Source: G963664835 sp963664835 | GTDB taxonomy: Bacteria > Chloroflexota > UBA6077 > FW602-bin22 > JBCLEL01 | Length of the DNA stretch: 64,000 nt | Reading direction: 5' to 3' | NCBI GenBank assembly: GCA_963664835.2 | Contig: CAXXUG010000002.1 | Coordinates: 62,001 to 126,000 of the forward strand | In this document: positions 33,317 through 43,073 of the stretch, piece by piece | Layout: the number at the start of each line of letters is the position of its first letter | How positions within the stretch are numbered: position 1 is the stretch's first letter | Made by a program: the position numbers and the translations under genes | Notes under the pieces: generated by a model | What the model was told of the DNA's origin: nothing | What the model saw: only the letters and a program-made list of their open reading frames with translations | Databases searched by the model: none

Positions 33317-34441
33317 ATGTCGGTAGGATCTGCTGAAGGGCTAGAAGGCGTAATCGCGGCGGACTCGTCTATTTGCACGGTCGATGGCCTGGTGGGCAAG
33401 CTCACCTATGCCGGGTACTCGATCAAGGACCTCGCTGAGCACTCATCCTTCGAAGAAACGACTTTTCTGCTCTGGCACGGGAAACTTCCGACCAAGAGTG
33501 AACTCGTTCAGCTGAAGTCGGACCTGGCAGCGGCCCGCGAGGTGCCCGATTGGATCGTCGGAGCGCTGAGTTCGATACCTGGGAAGAACCATCCCATGAC
33601 CATGCTCAGGACTGCCGTCTCGCTGTTGGGCAGCGGAGTATACGGCGTGAGCGATGACGCGCACGAAGTGAGGCAGGAGGCAGTTCGCCTAACCGCCGCG
33701 ATGCCAACTCTTGTCGCCATCATCAACGCCACCCGCCAGGGTAAGCCTGTCATCGCGCCTGACCCCAGCCTCGACCACTCAGCCGATTTTCTGCGAATGT
33801 TGACAGGTAAGGTGGCTTCGGCCAGGGAGATCAGGTGTTTCGACATCCTGTTGATTCTCCACGCCGAGCACGAGTTGAACGCCTCAACCTTCGCCGGCCG
33901 AGTGACCGCGGCGACTTTGGCGAGCATCTACGACGCGACATTGTCGGGTGTTGCCGCGCTGTCAGGGCCCTTGCACGGCGGAGCCAATGAAGCGGTGATG
34001 GAGATGTTAGAGCAGATCGGAGTGCCGGGGAACGCCAAAGGCTACGTGGACGACGCGTTCGCTCATAGGCGTAAGATAATGGGATTCGGACACCGGGTCT
34101 ACAAGACTTGGGATCCGCGAGCATTGATCTTGCGGCAGATGGCTGAGGAAGTGGGCGGAATGACTGGCACGGACCGTTGGTTCAAGATCTCCACAGAGGT
34201 CGAAAAGGCAGTACGGTCGCATAGAGATCTGTACCCAAACGTCGACTATTACTCTCCCTCGGTCTATGCCGCACTAGGAGTGCCAACAGAGCTATTCACG
34301 CCGATTTTCGCCGCCAGCCGGACGGCCGGGTGGGCCGCGCACTTTATGGAGCAGTACGCCCATAACCGACTAATACGCCCGAGAGCAAACTACGTGGGGC
34401 CTTCGGAGCGGACATATTTGCCGCTGTCAGATCGAGATTAG
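33317..34441 (+). CDS. Citrate synthase (or 2-methylcitrate synthase)
   Basis: 374-residue citrate synthase family enzyme, condensing acetyl-CoA (or propionyl-CoA) with oxaloacetate at the entry of the TCA or methylcitrate cycle. The catalytic set is visible: His in LHAEHELNASTF, His in KIMGFGHRVYKTWDPR and Asp in NVDYYSPSVYAALG. SGPLHGGANE is the oxaloacetate-loop motif. The length fits the short type II/archaeal-like form. ATG at 33317 follows AGGAG by eight bases; the upstream open frame from 33212 is not used. The two family activities cannot be told apart by eye, and no prp genes lie nearby. Confidence 0.94.
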   Translation: MSVGSAEGLEGVIAADSSICTVDGLVGKLTYAGYSIKDLAEHSSFEETTFLLWHGKLPTKSELVQLKSDLAAAREVPDWIVGALSSIPGKNHPMTMLRTAVSLLGSGVYGVSDDAHEVRQEAVRLTAAMPTLVAIINATRQGKPVIAPDPSLDHSADFLRMLTGKVASAREIRCFDILLILHAEHELNASTFAGRVTAATLASIYDATLSGVAALSGPLHGGANEAVMEMLEQIGVPGNAKGYVDDAFAHRRKIMGFGHRVYKTWDPRALILRQMAEEVGGMTGTDRWFKISTEVEKAVRSHRDLYPNVDYYSPSVYAALGVPTELFTPIFAASRTAGWAAHFMEQYAHNRLIRPRANYVGPSERTYLPLSDRD

Positions 34442-34565
34442 TCGAGGGGATTTCACGTAGAAAACGTATGCGCCGTACGCCGCGGCTCCCTTTTGGGACG
34501 GCCCCAGGCATGTCACCGCGCGATCGTGGTTCTAGCGGCGCATTTTGGAGCGGAGGAGGTTCTCG

Positions 34566-35495
34566 ATGGAACACATCCATATGCTTGAGAGGCCGAAGCT
34601 GCGCAACCCTTCGCTCGTGGCGGCATTCGCCGGATGGAACGACGCCGGCGAGTCGGCCACGGCGGCCGCTCGGTATTTCATTAAGAAACTGTCGGCACAC
34701 AAATTTGCAGAGATCGACCCTGAAGAGTTCCACGTCTTCACCGAAACGCGTCCGCGGGTCCGGATGGTGGGCGGTATACATCGACGGATAGATTGGCCGG
34801 CGACGGCGTTCTTCTACGCCTCAGATTTAGAGTCGGACAATGATCTGATAGTTCTCGTGGGAACGGAACCTCAGCTGCGCTGGAAATTATTCGTCCGCGA
34901 AGTTATAGACGTGGTCAAAGAGTATGAGGTCGGGCTGGTTATTACATTGGGCGGACTGCTTGCGGACGTGGCGCACTCCTTGCCGGTCACCCTCAACGGA
35001 ACGGCGAGCAGCCCACAACTGCAGCGGCGCCTGGAGCATCTGGACGTCAAGGCGACCCGCTACGAAGGTCCGACTGGCATCGTGGGCGTTTTGAACAGCG
35101 TTTGCCGGGACGAAGATGTGCCGGCAGCCAGCATCTGGGGCAACGTTCCCCACTACGTCGCGGCCTCGCCCAATTCCAAGGTACAGGTTGCGTTGGTGAA
35201 CCAAGTCAACCACATGCTCGATCTGAACCTGGATCTGAAGGAACTGACGACCGAGTCAGAACGGTTCGAGGCGCGAGTAGATGCGGCGATAAAGGGCAAT
35301 CCTCAGATCTCAGCTTACGTGAAACAGCTGGAGGCGAGATTTAGCGCATCCGTCGACGACGCGGCCAAGCCTGGGGCTTCACAGGAGACACCTTCAGGGC
35401 CGCCCGAGCTTCCAAACGCGGACGCGCTGGTCCGGGACTTGGAGGATTTTCTCCGCCGCGGGGGAGAGAAGGAAGAAGGCGGTCCGGAACGCTAG
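34566..35495 (+). CDS. PAC2-family protein
   Basis: 309-residue member of the PAC2 (proteasome assembly chaperone 2-like) superfamily. In bacteria these are cytosolic proteins of unknown role, often near proteasome or ATP-grasp genes. Marks are NPSLVAAFAGWNDAGESATA near the N-terminus, DLIVLVGTEPQLRWKLF, VITLGGLLADVAHSLPV and GPTGIVGVLNSVC. The C-terminal 70 residues are charged and partly disordered, ending GGEKEEGGPER. GGAGGAGG lies six bases before the ATG at 34566. No proteasome subunit gene lies in this window, so partners must be elsewhere. Confidence 0.87.
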   Translation: MEHIHMLERPKLRNPSLVAAFAGWNDAGESATAAARYFIKKLSAHKFAEIDPEEFHVFTETRPRVRMVGGIHRRIDWPATAFFYASDLESDNDLIVLVGTEPQLRWKLFVREVIDVVKEYEVGLVITLGGLLADVAHSLPVTLNGTASSPQLQRRLEHLDVKATRYEGPTGIVGVLNSVCRDEDVPAASIWGNVPHYVAASPNSKVQVALVNQVNHMLDLNLDLKELTTESERFEARVDAAIKGNPQISAYVKQLEARFSASVDDAAKPGASQETPSGPPELPNADALVRDLEDFLRRGGEKEEGGPER

Positions 35496-35673
35496 ACTAT
35501 CATCACGGCCGGCAGTCCATTTGGTGGTCAGCTATCTGTTGATTCAAGTTGCCAGAGTCAACGGAGCCGGCGGCTGCCGGGAATACAACCAGGCGAAATC
35601 AACTCTTGCGCAAGCCTTTTAGCCGTCGGACGACTGCTACTCAATAGAGAATCTTACCCCAGGAGCATGCAGA

Positions 35674-36714
35674 TTGATAACCAAGTCAGCCGAACAACTG
35701 ACAAAGATTGGCTACGAGATTTTCCTTCGAGTCGGCGCTCCCGAGGCAACCGCAAGGCGTGTATCGACAGCGTTGGTGGATGCGAATCTCACCGGACACG
35801 ATTCCCACGGCGTTTTCCGAATCATGGAATACCTCGAGCGGATCGAGAACAAGGAAATCAATCCGGCGGGAACACCGGGCGTGCTGGGCGAAAACGGAGG
35901 TATGGCGCTGGTCGACGGCAACTGGGGATTCGGACAGGTATCGGCTGAGTACGCAACGAAGCTGGCTATCGAAAAGTCCAGAGAGCACAAGATTGCGGGT
36001 GTTGGCGTCGTTCGTTGCAGCCATATCGGCCGGCTGGGAGAGTACTCGACTCTCGCGGCGCGCTCAGGAGTTATCGCGCTGGTGACGGCCGGCGGTTTCG
36101 GAGTCCCTCCAGGCGCGGCGCCATTTGGAGGCTCTAAGGCGGCGTTGAGCACCAATCCAATTTCGATGGGATTCCCGGCTACCCAGGTGCCCATGGTGCT
36201 GATGGACTTTGCGACTACTCAAGTCGCGGCCGGCAAGATCAGAGTGGCCGCGGACAAGGGAGAACAGCTTCCGCCCGGCTGCATTCTAGACGCGGAGGGC
36301 CGGCCGACGACCGATCCGCAGGAGTTCTTCAATGGCGGAACGATGCAGCACTTTGGCGGGCACAAGGGATACGGACTTTCGGTGGCGGTAGACCTGCTGG
36401 GTGGAGCATTGACCGGGGCCCCTTTTTATGCCGAATCTCAGATTGGAAAGTCGATTTACGGTACGTCGGGCACCTTCATAGTCGCGATCGACCCTGAAGC
36501 ATTTCGTCCACTCGGTGATTTTCACTCACTTGCGGACGGTCTGATTCGACGGATCAGAGACATTCCGCCGGCACCCGGGGTTCGCGAAGTTCTGATTCCG
36601 GGCGAGCCGGAACTCAGGACTTTCGAGCAACGCTCTACAGAGGGAATCCCTCTTCCAGAACAGACCTGGGAGCAGATTGTGGATGCGGCTACGAAGCTGG
36701 GCGTAGAGGTATAG
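35674..36714 (+). CDS. Malate/L-lactate dehydrogenase family (Ldh2) oxidoreductase
   Basis: 346-residue NAD(P)-dependent 2-hydroxy-acid dehydrogenase of the YbiC/AllD/malate dehydrogenase type II family, unrelated to classical LDH/MDH. Marks are NLTGHDSHGVFR with the substrate-region His, VGVVRCSHIGRLGEYS with the catalytic His, STNPISMGFPA, MDFATTQVAAGKI and FGGHKGYGLSVAVDLLGGAL. The start is a TTG at 35674 with AGGAG upstream; a nearby ATG at 35667 is out of frame. It converges on the lipoprotein gene with 12 bases between. The substrate is open (malate, lactate, ureidoglycolate and sulfolactate are known in the family). Confidence 0.91.
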   Translation: MITKSAEQLTKIGYEIFLRVGAPEATARRVSTALVDANLTGHDSHGVFRIMEYLERIENKEINPAGTPGVLGENGGMALVDGNWGFGQVSAEYATKLAIEKSREHKIAGVGVVRCSHIGRLGEYSTLAARSGVIALVTAGGFGVPPGAAPFGGSKAALSTNPISMGFPATQVPMVLMDFATTQVAAGKIRVAADKGEQLPPGCILDAEGRPTTDPQEFFNGGTMQHFGGHKGYGLSVAVDLLGGALTGAPFYAESQIGKSIYGTSGTFIVAIDPEAFRPLGDFHSLADGLIRRIRDIPPAPGVREVLIPGEPELRTFEQRSTEGIPLPEQTWEQIVDAATKLGVEV

Positions 36715-36726
36715 TAATCGGGAAGC

Positions 36727-38010
36727 CTAGCCACCATTCTCTGGGGAAGGCGTCTCCTCCTCCCGCAAGGGCTCGGTGTTGTATTCTCCGATTCTGTCCA
36801 GCATTCCCGGCGTGTTGATATTGAAATTGTACCAACGCTCGTTGTCATGGTTGAACAACCCAAACACCATGAATCCCTTGACATAGTCATCTTTGTTCAT
36901 CTCTTCGGCCAACCATATGAAGTCTTCGACCATCTCGCTCTCCTCAGCTACACCACGAAATCCGTCCCAAAGGCCTACCTCGGTAAAGACAAAGGGTCCG
37001 TGTTTGACACCAGCTCGATCCAAGTCAGCCTTGATTCGGCGGTAACGCAGCATCAGCTCTTGACCTGCCGGCTCGCGGAATGAGCGCGCCTCGGGTGGGG
37101 AATAGGCATGAAGGCCAAAGTAGTGGCTTATTGAGATCGCTTCGGCAAAATACGTGGCATATTCATCGATTCCGACAGTGGCGGAGGCGTCGTTGCCGGC
37201 AACGGCAGAGATGCCGTGATGGTCTTGCAGCCGCCGGGCGAACTCGGTCTGGAAGATGTTGTAAGCGACATAGGACTCCACGTTCCGGTGGCCAGTTACT
37301 TCGTTGTAGCTCATCCAGGCGTCCACCACACCCTTCAACGGAACCGCCCACTTGGCGACTTCATCGGCAAATGCTCGGCCACGCTCGGCCGGATTGTCCA
37401 GTGGCTGATGGGCGACGTACCTTCTTCCGACGATGAACGCGTTGGGAAACATCTTTCTGACGTCTTGGGCAAAGTCGATGTTGGGATCCATCAGCAGAAT
37501 AATGGAGGGGCGAGCCTTGTCCATCGGAATGAAATTGGCTCCGCCACTCGTGTACACTCCGATACCCAGCTTAGTAGGCCGAAGAGGTCGACGCGTGGGC
37601 GTCGGTATAGGGGTCAATGTTGCGGTTGGGTCAGGTTTCGAAGTGGCCGTGTCGGACGACGATGGGGTGGGGGTCCCTGTGGGAGCATCTGCGCCTGAGG
37701 AGCCGCCTATGAGAGGTAAGAAAACCCTGGCCGGCGTTCTTGCCTGGGTCTCCACCGGAGCCGGATAAGCAGCAACTCTTGTAGCCGGACCAGGATATGA
37801 TGTCAAGAGTGGCGATGCGGTGCCTTCACCATCCGGCGCGGGTGTGGACGTGCTATCGGCTGAAGCTTGGCGGAGGGACTCCACCAGCCGACTGTCGATG
37901 CCGGGCGTGACTGCGCCTTCGCCGTCGACGGTGCATCCAGCCGCAAGGATTAGGACTGGCGCCAAGACCGAAATTATTAGGAATCGGAGCCGTTTGCCAT
38001 TTTCTTTCAT
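36727..38010 (-). CDS. Lipoprotein with glycoside-hydrolase-like TIM barrel
   Basis: 427-residue secreted lipoprotein. A signal peptide with lipobox LAAGC (Cys26) is followed by a Thr/Pro/Ser-rich linker of about 120 residues (TPTPSSSDTATS and others). A C-terminal domain then resembles clan A hydrolases. Its best candidates for acid/base and nucleophile are Glu237 in WMSYNEVTGH and Glu344 in FVFTEVGLWDG. ATG at 38010 is chosen because the signal peptide starts there; the frame reaches 38145. The enzyme would sit on the outer face of the membrane, held off by the linker. Substrate unknown; a non-enzymatic sugar-binding role is possible. Confidence 0.78.
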   Translation of the reverse strand: MKENGKRLRFLIISVLAPVLILAAGCTVDGEGAVTPGIDSRLVESLRQASADSTSTPAPDGEGTASPLLTSYPGPATRVAAYPAPVETQARTPARVFLPLIGGSSGADAPTGTPTPSSSDTATSKPDPTATLTPIPTPTRRPLRPTKLGIGVYTSGGANFIPMDKARPSIILLMDPNIDFAQDVRKMFPNAFIVGRRYVAHQPLDNPAERGRAFADEVAKWAVPLKGVVDAWMSYNEVTGHRNVESYVAYNIFQTEFARRLQDHHGISAVAGNDASATVGIDEYATYFAEAISISHYFGLHAYSPPEARSFREPAGQELMLRYRRIKADLDRAGVKHGPFVFTEVGLWDGFRGVAEESEMVEDFIWLAEEMNKDDYVKGFMVFGLFNHDNERWYNFNINTPGMLDRIGEYNTEPLREEETPSPENGG

Positions 38011-38182
38011 CAAGTTCCGTAAAATCGGTTTTAGGGACTTGTCGTCCCTTGAATAACAACTGTACCACGCAATCGTTGGGATAATTGAAGCGCGGGTAGA
38101 TGGGGTCCTTATCTCGTCGTGGCGTGCTAACTCACTACTTTTCAAAGCTGTCCGCGCCCGACTAATGAATTGGAGGTAATCT

Positions 38183-38371
38183 GTGCTCCGATGGAGCGGC
38201 CGGATCGTGAGCGGCTTACTGTTGATTATTGGCCTGGTTTGGGTGCTTCAGGGCCTCGACTTCCTTAGTGGCAGCTACATGTCGGGGGACATATTCTGGA
38301 CTGCAGCCGGCTTGTTGCTGATTCTATTTGCATTGGTCCTACTTCTGGTGTCGCGGATATTGATCCGGTAG
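38183..38371 (+). CDS. Small two-helix membrane protein
   Basis: 62-residue protein with two hydrophobic helices (about 9-27 and 40-59) and short charged ends. The GTG start at 38183 has an excellent GGAGGT ribosome site five bases upstream, which is the main argument that it is real. It lies alone between minus-strand genes. Similar tiny membrane proteins of unknown role are common in many phyla. Confidence 0.7.
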   Translation: MLRWSGRIVSGLLLIIGLVWVLQGLDFLSGSYMSGDIFWTAAGLLLILFALVLLLVSRILIR

Positions 38372-38586
38372 CGTGTCCACGTTGGAGCCCGCAGCTAGGA
38401 CAGGAGTTGGATCACCCATCTAAGTGGCGAGTGAGATCGGTACATAGGCCGAGGCTCTGTTGGTCGGACTCTACTCAGGAAAGACCGCGGCACGTAAACA
38501 GCGTAATTGCCGGGGCATCTGACAGGACAACGACAGGCTGTTAATCGCCGCTCGATGCGCCTGGGCAATTCGCGATCGCCGGCGAC

Positions 38587-39357
38587 CTACTTGCTTGCGC
38601 TCTGCAGCCTGGAGACGATGTCTTGCGCCGATCGCTTGTCCAAGTGGCAAACAATCGCCGGAGTCAAATCCTCACCCCCTGGCAGAAACATTATCGAGTC
38701 CTTTCGAGCGCGTCCATTGCTTTCGCGATAGTGCTCGACGCCGTGCGAGGTGAAGAACAACTCGAATTGGACCTTAGAACGTAGTTCGATTTGGCGTTCA
38801 CCGCCAAGTTCGGTCGACATTCGCGACACGAGTTCGATGAGGCCGTTCACGTCGATACAATGGTGCAGGTTGAGTGTGACCCGAACGTTGCCATCGTCCA
38901 ATCTCAACTCGAAGTCACCGGATCTTTGTCGACTGGCAGACCTTACGGAAGGATGGTACAGGTGAATCGCGTCGACCTCAATGACAGACGGAGGCGGTTC
39001 GTTTGCAATCTCGCGGCCTTCCAAGACGTGCATAGCAGCGAACACCGCGAGGCGGCGGATCGACTCCTCGTCGTCGGGATTCAGGTTCAGCGCCTTGAGC
39101 ATTCCTATGGCGCGGGAGCGGGCGACTCCAGGAAGGCCCATCCTGGACTCATAGGCCTCGAAGTTGGAGAAGATCTGCTCGAAATCTATCCAGAATGGGT
39201 CATCGGCCTCGTCGAAAGTGTCCCTTTCGGAAGATGATTCAGCGGACTCGGAGCCTGGTGTCGGGCGCTTGTTGAGAAACTCCAATATGTGGCGAAACAT
39301 GTCTTCGTAGTCGCCGGATTGTCCTCCCCTACGATCTCTGTCAATCCTGTCTGCCAT
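38587..39357 (-). CDS. Hypothetical protein
   Basis: 256-residue soluble protein that I do not recognise. It starts with an Arg/Asp/Ser-rich, probably disordered stretch (about 1-55), then a helical part (FWIDFEQIFSNFEAYESRMG and LNPDDEESIRRLAVFAAMHV) and an alpha/beta part (GDFELRLDDGNVRVTLNLHH, RQIELRSKVQFELFFTSHG). No cysteine pairs or catalytic motif stand out. ATG at 39357 has GAGGTG four bases upstream; the frame extends to 39450. The next gene upstream on the strand is 338 bases away, so it is probably transcribed alone. Confidence 0.65.
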   Translation of the reverse strand: MADRIDRDRRGGQSGDYEDMFRHILEFLNKRPTPGSESAESSSERDTFDEADDPFWIDFEQIFSNFEAYESRMGLPGVARSRAIGMLKALNLNPDDEESIRRLAVFAAMHVLEGREIANEPPPSVIEVDAIHLYHPSVRSASRQRSGDFELRLDDGNVRVTLNLHHCIDVNGLIELVSRMSTELGGERQIELRSKVQFELFFTSHGVEHYRESNGRARKDSIMFLPGGEDLTPAIVCHLDKRSAQDIVSRLQSASK

Positions 39358-39695
39358 GGAGCACCTCGATTCGCAACTGATACTGCCTTGGTTACTGGAG
39401 CCAAACTCTTCGGTCCGCGCACTCTCACGCGTCCAGCTCTTGAATGCCAATTCGACCGGGCAAAATCCGCACTCTAGAGCACAATATCAGCCTCCTGATG
39501 AGATTTAAGTTAGCGCTCAATATCCGAACGCTCGAGTTGTGGGAGATTGAGCGGTGAGATCGTTCAGCCTATGGCGATACCGCCGTAACATAGACAATTA
39601 TCTGGAGATTCGTTTGCGGGCAGAAGTCGCAAACACTCTGATGCATGCTCGTAGTAACAAACTAAAAGCTAACTCAAATCTTGCGGAAGGTCAAA
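39358..39695. other. Intergenic region, nothing recognised
   Basis: 338 AT-richer bases between two minus-strand genes. A short plus-strand frame at 39554-39766 lacks a ribosome site and protein character. No repeat or stable hairpin stands out. Confidence 0.5.
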
Positions 39696-40349
39696 TCAGG
39701 ACAGAACTGCGCGGAGGCTTCCGACTGCTGCGGCCACGTAGCCAACCAGATACACCGGCCAGTTGAAACTCGTCGGAATTAGGGAAAAGACCTCTTGCGG
39801 CCCGCTGGGCAACGCGGCTATTGCCGGCTCCATGAACGCAAACAGCAAGACGAGCATTCCAATCACCGCAAGGATAGGCGCCCAGGCCGGCGGATCGAAG
39901 ATGACATTCCGCTCGGCCCGGCTGGCCAGTATCGCGCCGGTGACGACCATCAGGACCGCAATAAGTACCGGCGTGATTACAGGGCCCCACCACGGCAAAG
40001 GGATCAAGAACAGGATATCTGTATCGAGTAGTGTCTGGGGCCAACCCGTAAATACTCTCAACCAAACGTAGTAGCCGATGTCCCACGCTCCGAAGGCGGC
40101 AATGAAGTACCCCAGCCGGCCAAAGAAATTCCTGCCGGCGAGCCATCCAACTGCAAGCAGCATCACCATGGTTGCCGCTTCACGAACGATTTCGATTACT
40201 CCATATTCGTCTAGTGCGGAGTCCAGGGTGACGGACAGCGGATCGATGTCACCGTGCAGGTTCCGGATATAGATCACGGCGGCGGCTTCGACGTTTGCCA
40301 TGCCCACGGCAAAGATCATGACTACCGCGAACGTGATCGGCCATCGCAT
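39696..40349 (-). CDS. Polytopic membrane protein of unknown function
   Basis: 217-residue integral membrane protein with about six hydrophobic segments, for example ITFAVVMIFAVGMANVEAAA, AATMVMLLAVGWLAG, YFIAAFGAWDIGYYVWL, VITPVLIAVLMVVTGAILA and APILAVIGMLVLLFAF. No transporter or enzyme motif is evident. ATG at 40349 has GGAGAG seven bases upstream; a frame to 40376 exists. It lies upstream of the AMP-ligase fusion on the opposite side of a hairpin, with no sign of shared function. Confidence 0.75.
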   Translation of the reverse strand: MRWPITFAVVMIFAVGMANVEAAAVIYIRNLHGDIDPLSVTLDSALDEYGVIEIVREAATMVMLLAVGWLAGRNFFGRLGYFIAAFGAWDIGYYVWLRVFTGWPQTLLDTDILFLIPLPWWGPVITPVLIAVLMVVTGAILASRAERNVIFDPPAWAPILAVIGMLVLLFAFMEPAIAALPSGPQEVFSLIPTSFNWPVYLVGYVAAAVGSLRAVLS

Positions 40350-40515
40350 AGGTTGTCTCTCCAAATAACTTGTCACAAAAATAATACACCCCGACGCAGC
40401 ACACGAATCAGACCCATCGCCACCGGTGAGGTCTCGGCTCGGCGACGGGTTAAGATGGGCTTGGCTGTTCCGCTGAAGTGCGGATTACAGTTGGCCAGAT
40501 TGACAGTTGACGCAC

Positions 40516-40543
40516 GCCGGCCGGGAAAGTCAGACCGGCCGGC
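40516..40543 (-). terminator. GC-rich hairpin after the AMP-ligase fusion gene
   Basis: GCCGGCCGG (40516-40524) and CCGGCCGGC (40535-40543) form a perfect 9-bp stem with a 10-base loop, 28 bases beyond the stop of the ligase fusion. No T-run follows, so it would be a weak or Rho-assisted terminator at best. Confidence 0.4.
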
Positions 40544-40571
40544 TCGGCTGTGGGCTACGGGTTCTCTTAGG

Positions 40572-43073
40572 TTAGAGCGCCCTTACGGCCTCTTCGATCC
40601 GCACGGTAGCCTCGTGATACGTGATGCCTGGCTCAAACGTAAGGGGCTCGCCGAAGCAGACCTCGACCTCTCCGCGGCTCAAGAGAGGAAAGTACCGGGG
40701 GTATCCGGTTCTGATGACCTTTAGTTTGAGTGGGATGACAGGTACTTTACCGCCGACGCAAATCAGACCAGTGCCGGCCAAGAACGGCTTCATCGGCCCG
40801 TCGACGGTCAACTCTCCCTCGGGGTAGATCAAGACGGACCAACCGTTGTCGATGATCCTGCCCACGTTATCCAAGCTCTTGCGGACGTTGCCCTCTTTGG
40901 AGAAGGGGAAGCCGTTGCCAAGCAGTGGAATGGCAAGACTTCGGATCGGGCTTCGCCACATATGATCAGACGCAGCGATCGCCAGCCTCTGGCGGAAGCT
41001 GTTTGGTATCGACTTGAGGATGATGCCATTGTCCAGGTGGAGTGTGTGGTTGGCGGCGACCAGCGCCGGACCTAGAACGTCCAAGTTGGCAGCGCCGAGC
41101 ACCTTCGTCTTGTAGGCTGCGGTCACGGCCGGGAAGACGATCCCCCTTTGCAGAAACCCTCTCAGCAACCTGCACCAGAGCGCCATACCCCAGTGAGGAA
41201 ACCTGATGTTGGCGGCACGCGGGCCGGACGACACAAGTGTCTCGAGGTCGCGCACGGTGGTGCTGGGAGTCACCCGAGACTCGTCGACGTAGACTCCGAT
41301 TGACTCCTCAATCGCGGACAGCAGCTCGACCCGATTTAGCGAGTCCAAGCCCACGTCATCGCCGAGCGCCAATCCTGGCTCGATTTCCGCCGGCGGGACG
41401 CCGGCTATCTCCGCCACCAGGGTAACGACCGGGCTTACGTCGGCCTCTTCTTTAGTGCTCGTGTCAGCTTCTTGGGCTGCCGGCGCGGCCGTGCCGTTGG
41501 TCAGGCGGTCGATGACGATCGGCTTCTTGACCTTGAGCGTATGAGTTCGAGGAAGGTCCTCTTCCGGCCAGACGGTATGGCCGCGAATAGTCTGGTGCTC
41601 GGCGAGTTGGGAATTTGCCCAGGCGACGGCTTCGCCGGCGCGGGCTGGATTCTCCGTCACGATGACAGCGTGGACTTCCAAGCCGTCCTCCTTGGGAAGC
41701 CCTACGACCGTGTTGTCGACGACGTCGGCGTGCTTGTTGAGAACAGCCTCGATGTCCTCCGGGTAAACGTTCTGTCCGCTGGACAGGACGATCATGTCCT
41801 TCTTTCGGCCCTTGACGTGGACAGAGCCTTCCGAGTCAATGAACCCGAGGTCGCCGGTCTTGTACCATTCGCCGTCGAACGCTTCTACGGTTCGATCCGG
41901 AGCCTCCCAGTAGCCTTGGGTCACGTTAGGACCGCGAACCAGGATCTCGCCATCCTCGGATATCCTTACATCCACTCCCGGAACCGGAGGCCCGGTCGAA
42001 CGGTAGTCGGGCCGGTCGAAAGTGTGGCAGCTGATAACAGGGGACGCCTCAGTGGCGCCGTACCCTTGTATGATCCTGATGCCGAGCCGCTCCCACTTCT
42101 CTCCGAGCTCGGTGTCAAGCGCGGCCCCGCCGGAGAATACGTACTGGAGGGCACCGCCAAATCGCTGCAGCACGCGCCGGAAGATCACCCGGCGTACGGC
42201 AGTCGGCGCATTCTTGGCAACGCCCATAGACCATCGCCAGACCCTTTCCTTGCCCTGGCGAGCCACCTCGCGCTCGATACCGTTCATCAGGACGCTGAGA
42301 GCTTGGGGTACAAGCATCATGAGCGTGGGCCGGCGCTCGCCGGCGGTCTTCACGATAATGGAGGGCTGAATACTCGTTAGATATGTGACGTTTGCACCGT
42401 TGCGGAGGGGAATGAGCAGACCACCCATCTGCTCGAACATGTGGCTAAGCGGCAGCAAAGACAGCAAACGGTCCGTGGACTTGCCGCGCGCGTGGTTGTT
42501 CACAGCCACCATATTCGAGAGCAGGTTACCGTGTGTAAGCATCACACCCTTGGGGTCGCCGGTCGTTCCTGAGGTGAATATCACCTCGGCGAGGTCCTGC
42601 CAATCGAGATTGACGTGCCGGGGTTCCGGCATGCCGTGGGAGTCGCTCTCAACCTGGTCCATCAGGGCTTCCGGGACATCAAACCCGGCCGGTCGATCAG
42701 GCGTGACCCGGGAGACGAACGCAAGCTTTGGCCTGGTTTTCGAGGCGACTCGCTCGACGAAGTCGGGGCTGCTGCGTAGGTCTAGTGGGACGACCACGAG
42801 GCCGGCGCGAAGGCAGCCGAAGAACGCGAGCACCCACTGCGGGCAGTTAGGACCCCACAGCAGGACCCGATCGTTTTTCTCAAGTCCGCGTTGCTGAAGC
42901 ATACTGGCGACCCTGCCGGCGCCCTCCCAAAGGTCCTGGTAAGTCCAGGTCTGGTACCTGAAGCCCGGCTTAAAGTAAAGAGCGGGACGGGGACCAAATT
43001 CCCGGGCCTTTGCCTCGAGAAAATCGACAAGTGTGTCGCCTTCTTCGTGCCAGTCTATTGTTGATGTACTCAT
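40572..43073 (-). CDS. Trifunctional fusion: AMP-dependent acyl ligase, acyl carrier domain and PlsC acyltransferase
   Basis: 833-residue protein of three modules. Residues 1-530 are an adenylate-forming acyl-CoA/acyl-ACP synthetase: phosphate loop FTSGTTGDPKG (166-176), QGYGATEASP (336-345), YKTGDLG (404-410) and GRKKDMIVLSSGQNVYPEDI. Residues about 545-620 are an acyl carrier domain with GLDSLN, Ser578 being the phosphopantetheine site. Residues about 650-833 are a PlsC-type acyltransferase with the HX4D motif NHTLHLD (His676, Asp681) and YPEGE (750-754). This suggests a fatty acid is activated, loaded on the in-built carrier and passed to a lysophospholipid or other acceptor. E. coli Aas has the reverse module order and no carrier. 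The start at 43073 has only a weak ribosome site. Confidence 0.9.
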   Translation of the reverse strand: MSTSTIDWHEEGDTLVDFLEAKAREFGPRPALYFKPGFRYQTWTYQDLWEGAGRVASMLQQRGLEKNDRVLLWGPNCPQWVLAFFGCLRAGLVVVPLDLRSSPDFVERVASKTRPKLAFVSRVTPDRPAGFDVPEALMDQVESDSHGMPEPRHVNLDWQDLAEVIFTSGTTGDPKGVMLTHGNLLSNMVAVNNHARGKSTDRLLSLLPLSHMFEQMGGLLIPLRNGANVTYLTSIQPSIIVKTAGERRPTLMMLVPQALSVLMNGIEREVARQGKERVWRWSMGVAKNAPTAVRRVIFRRVLQRFGGALQYVFSGGAALDTELGEKWERLGIRIIQGYGATEASPVISCHTFDRPDYRSTGPPVPGVDVRISEDGEILVRGPNVTQGYWEAPDRTVEAFDGEWYKTGDLGFIDSEGSVHVKGRKKDMIVLSSGQNVYPEDIEAVLNKHADVVDNTVVGLPKEDGLEVHAVIVTENPARAGEAVAWANSQLAEHQTIRGHTVWPEEDLPRTHTLKVKKPIVIDRLTNGTAAPAAQEADTSTKEEADVSPVVTLVAEIAGVPPAEIEPGLALGDDVGLDSLNRVELLSAIEESIGVYVDESRVTPSTTVRDLETLVSSGPRAANIRFPHWGMALWCRLLRGFLQRGIVFPAVTAAYKTKVLGAANLDVLGPALVAANHTLHLDNGIILKSIPNSFRQRLAIAASDHMWRSPIRSLAIPLLGNGFPFSKEGNVRKSLDNVGRIIDNGWSVLIYPEGELTVDGPMKPFLAGTGLICVGGKVPVIPLKLKVIRTGYPRYFPLLSRGEVEVCFGEPLTFEPGITYHEATVRIEEAVRAL

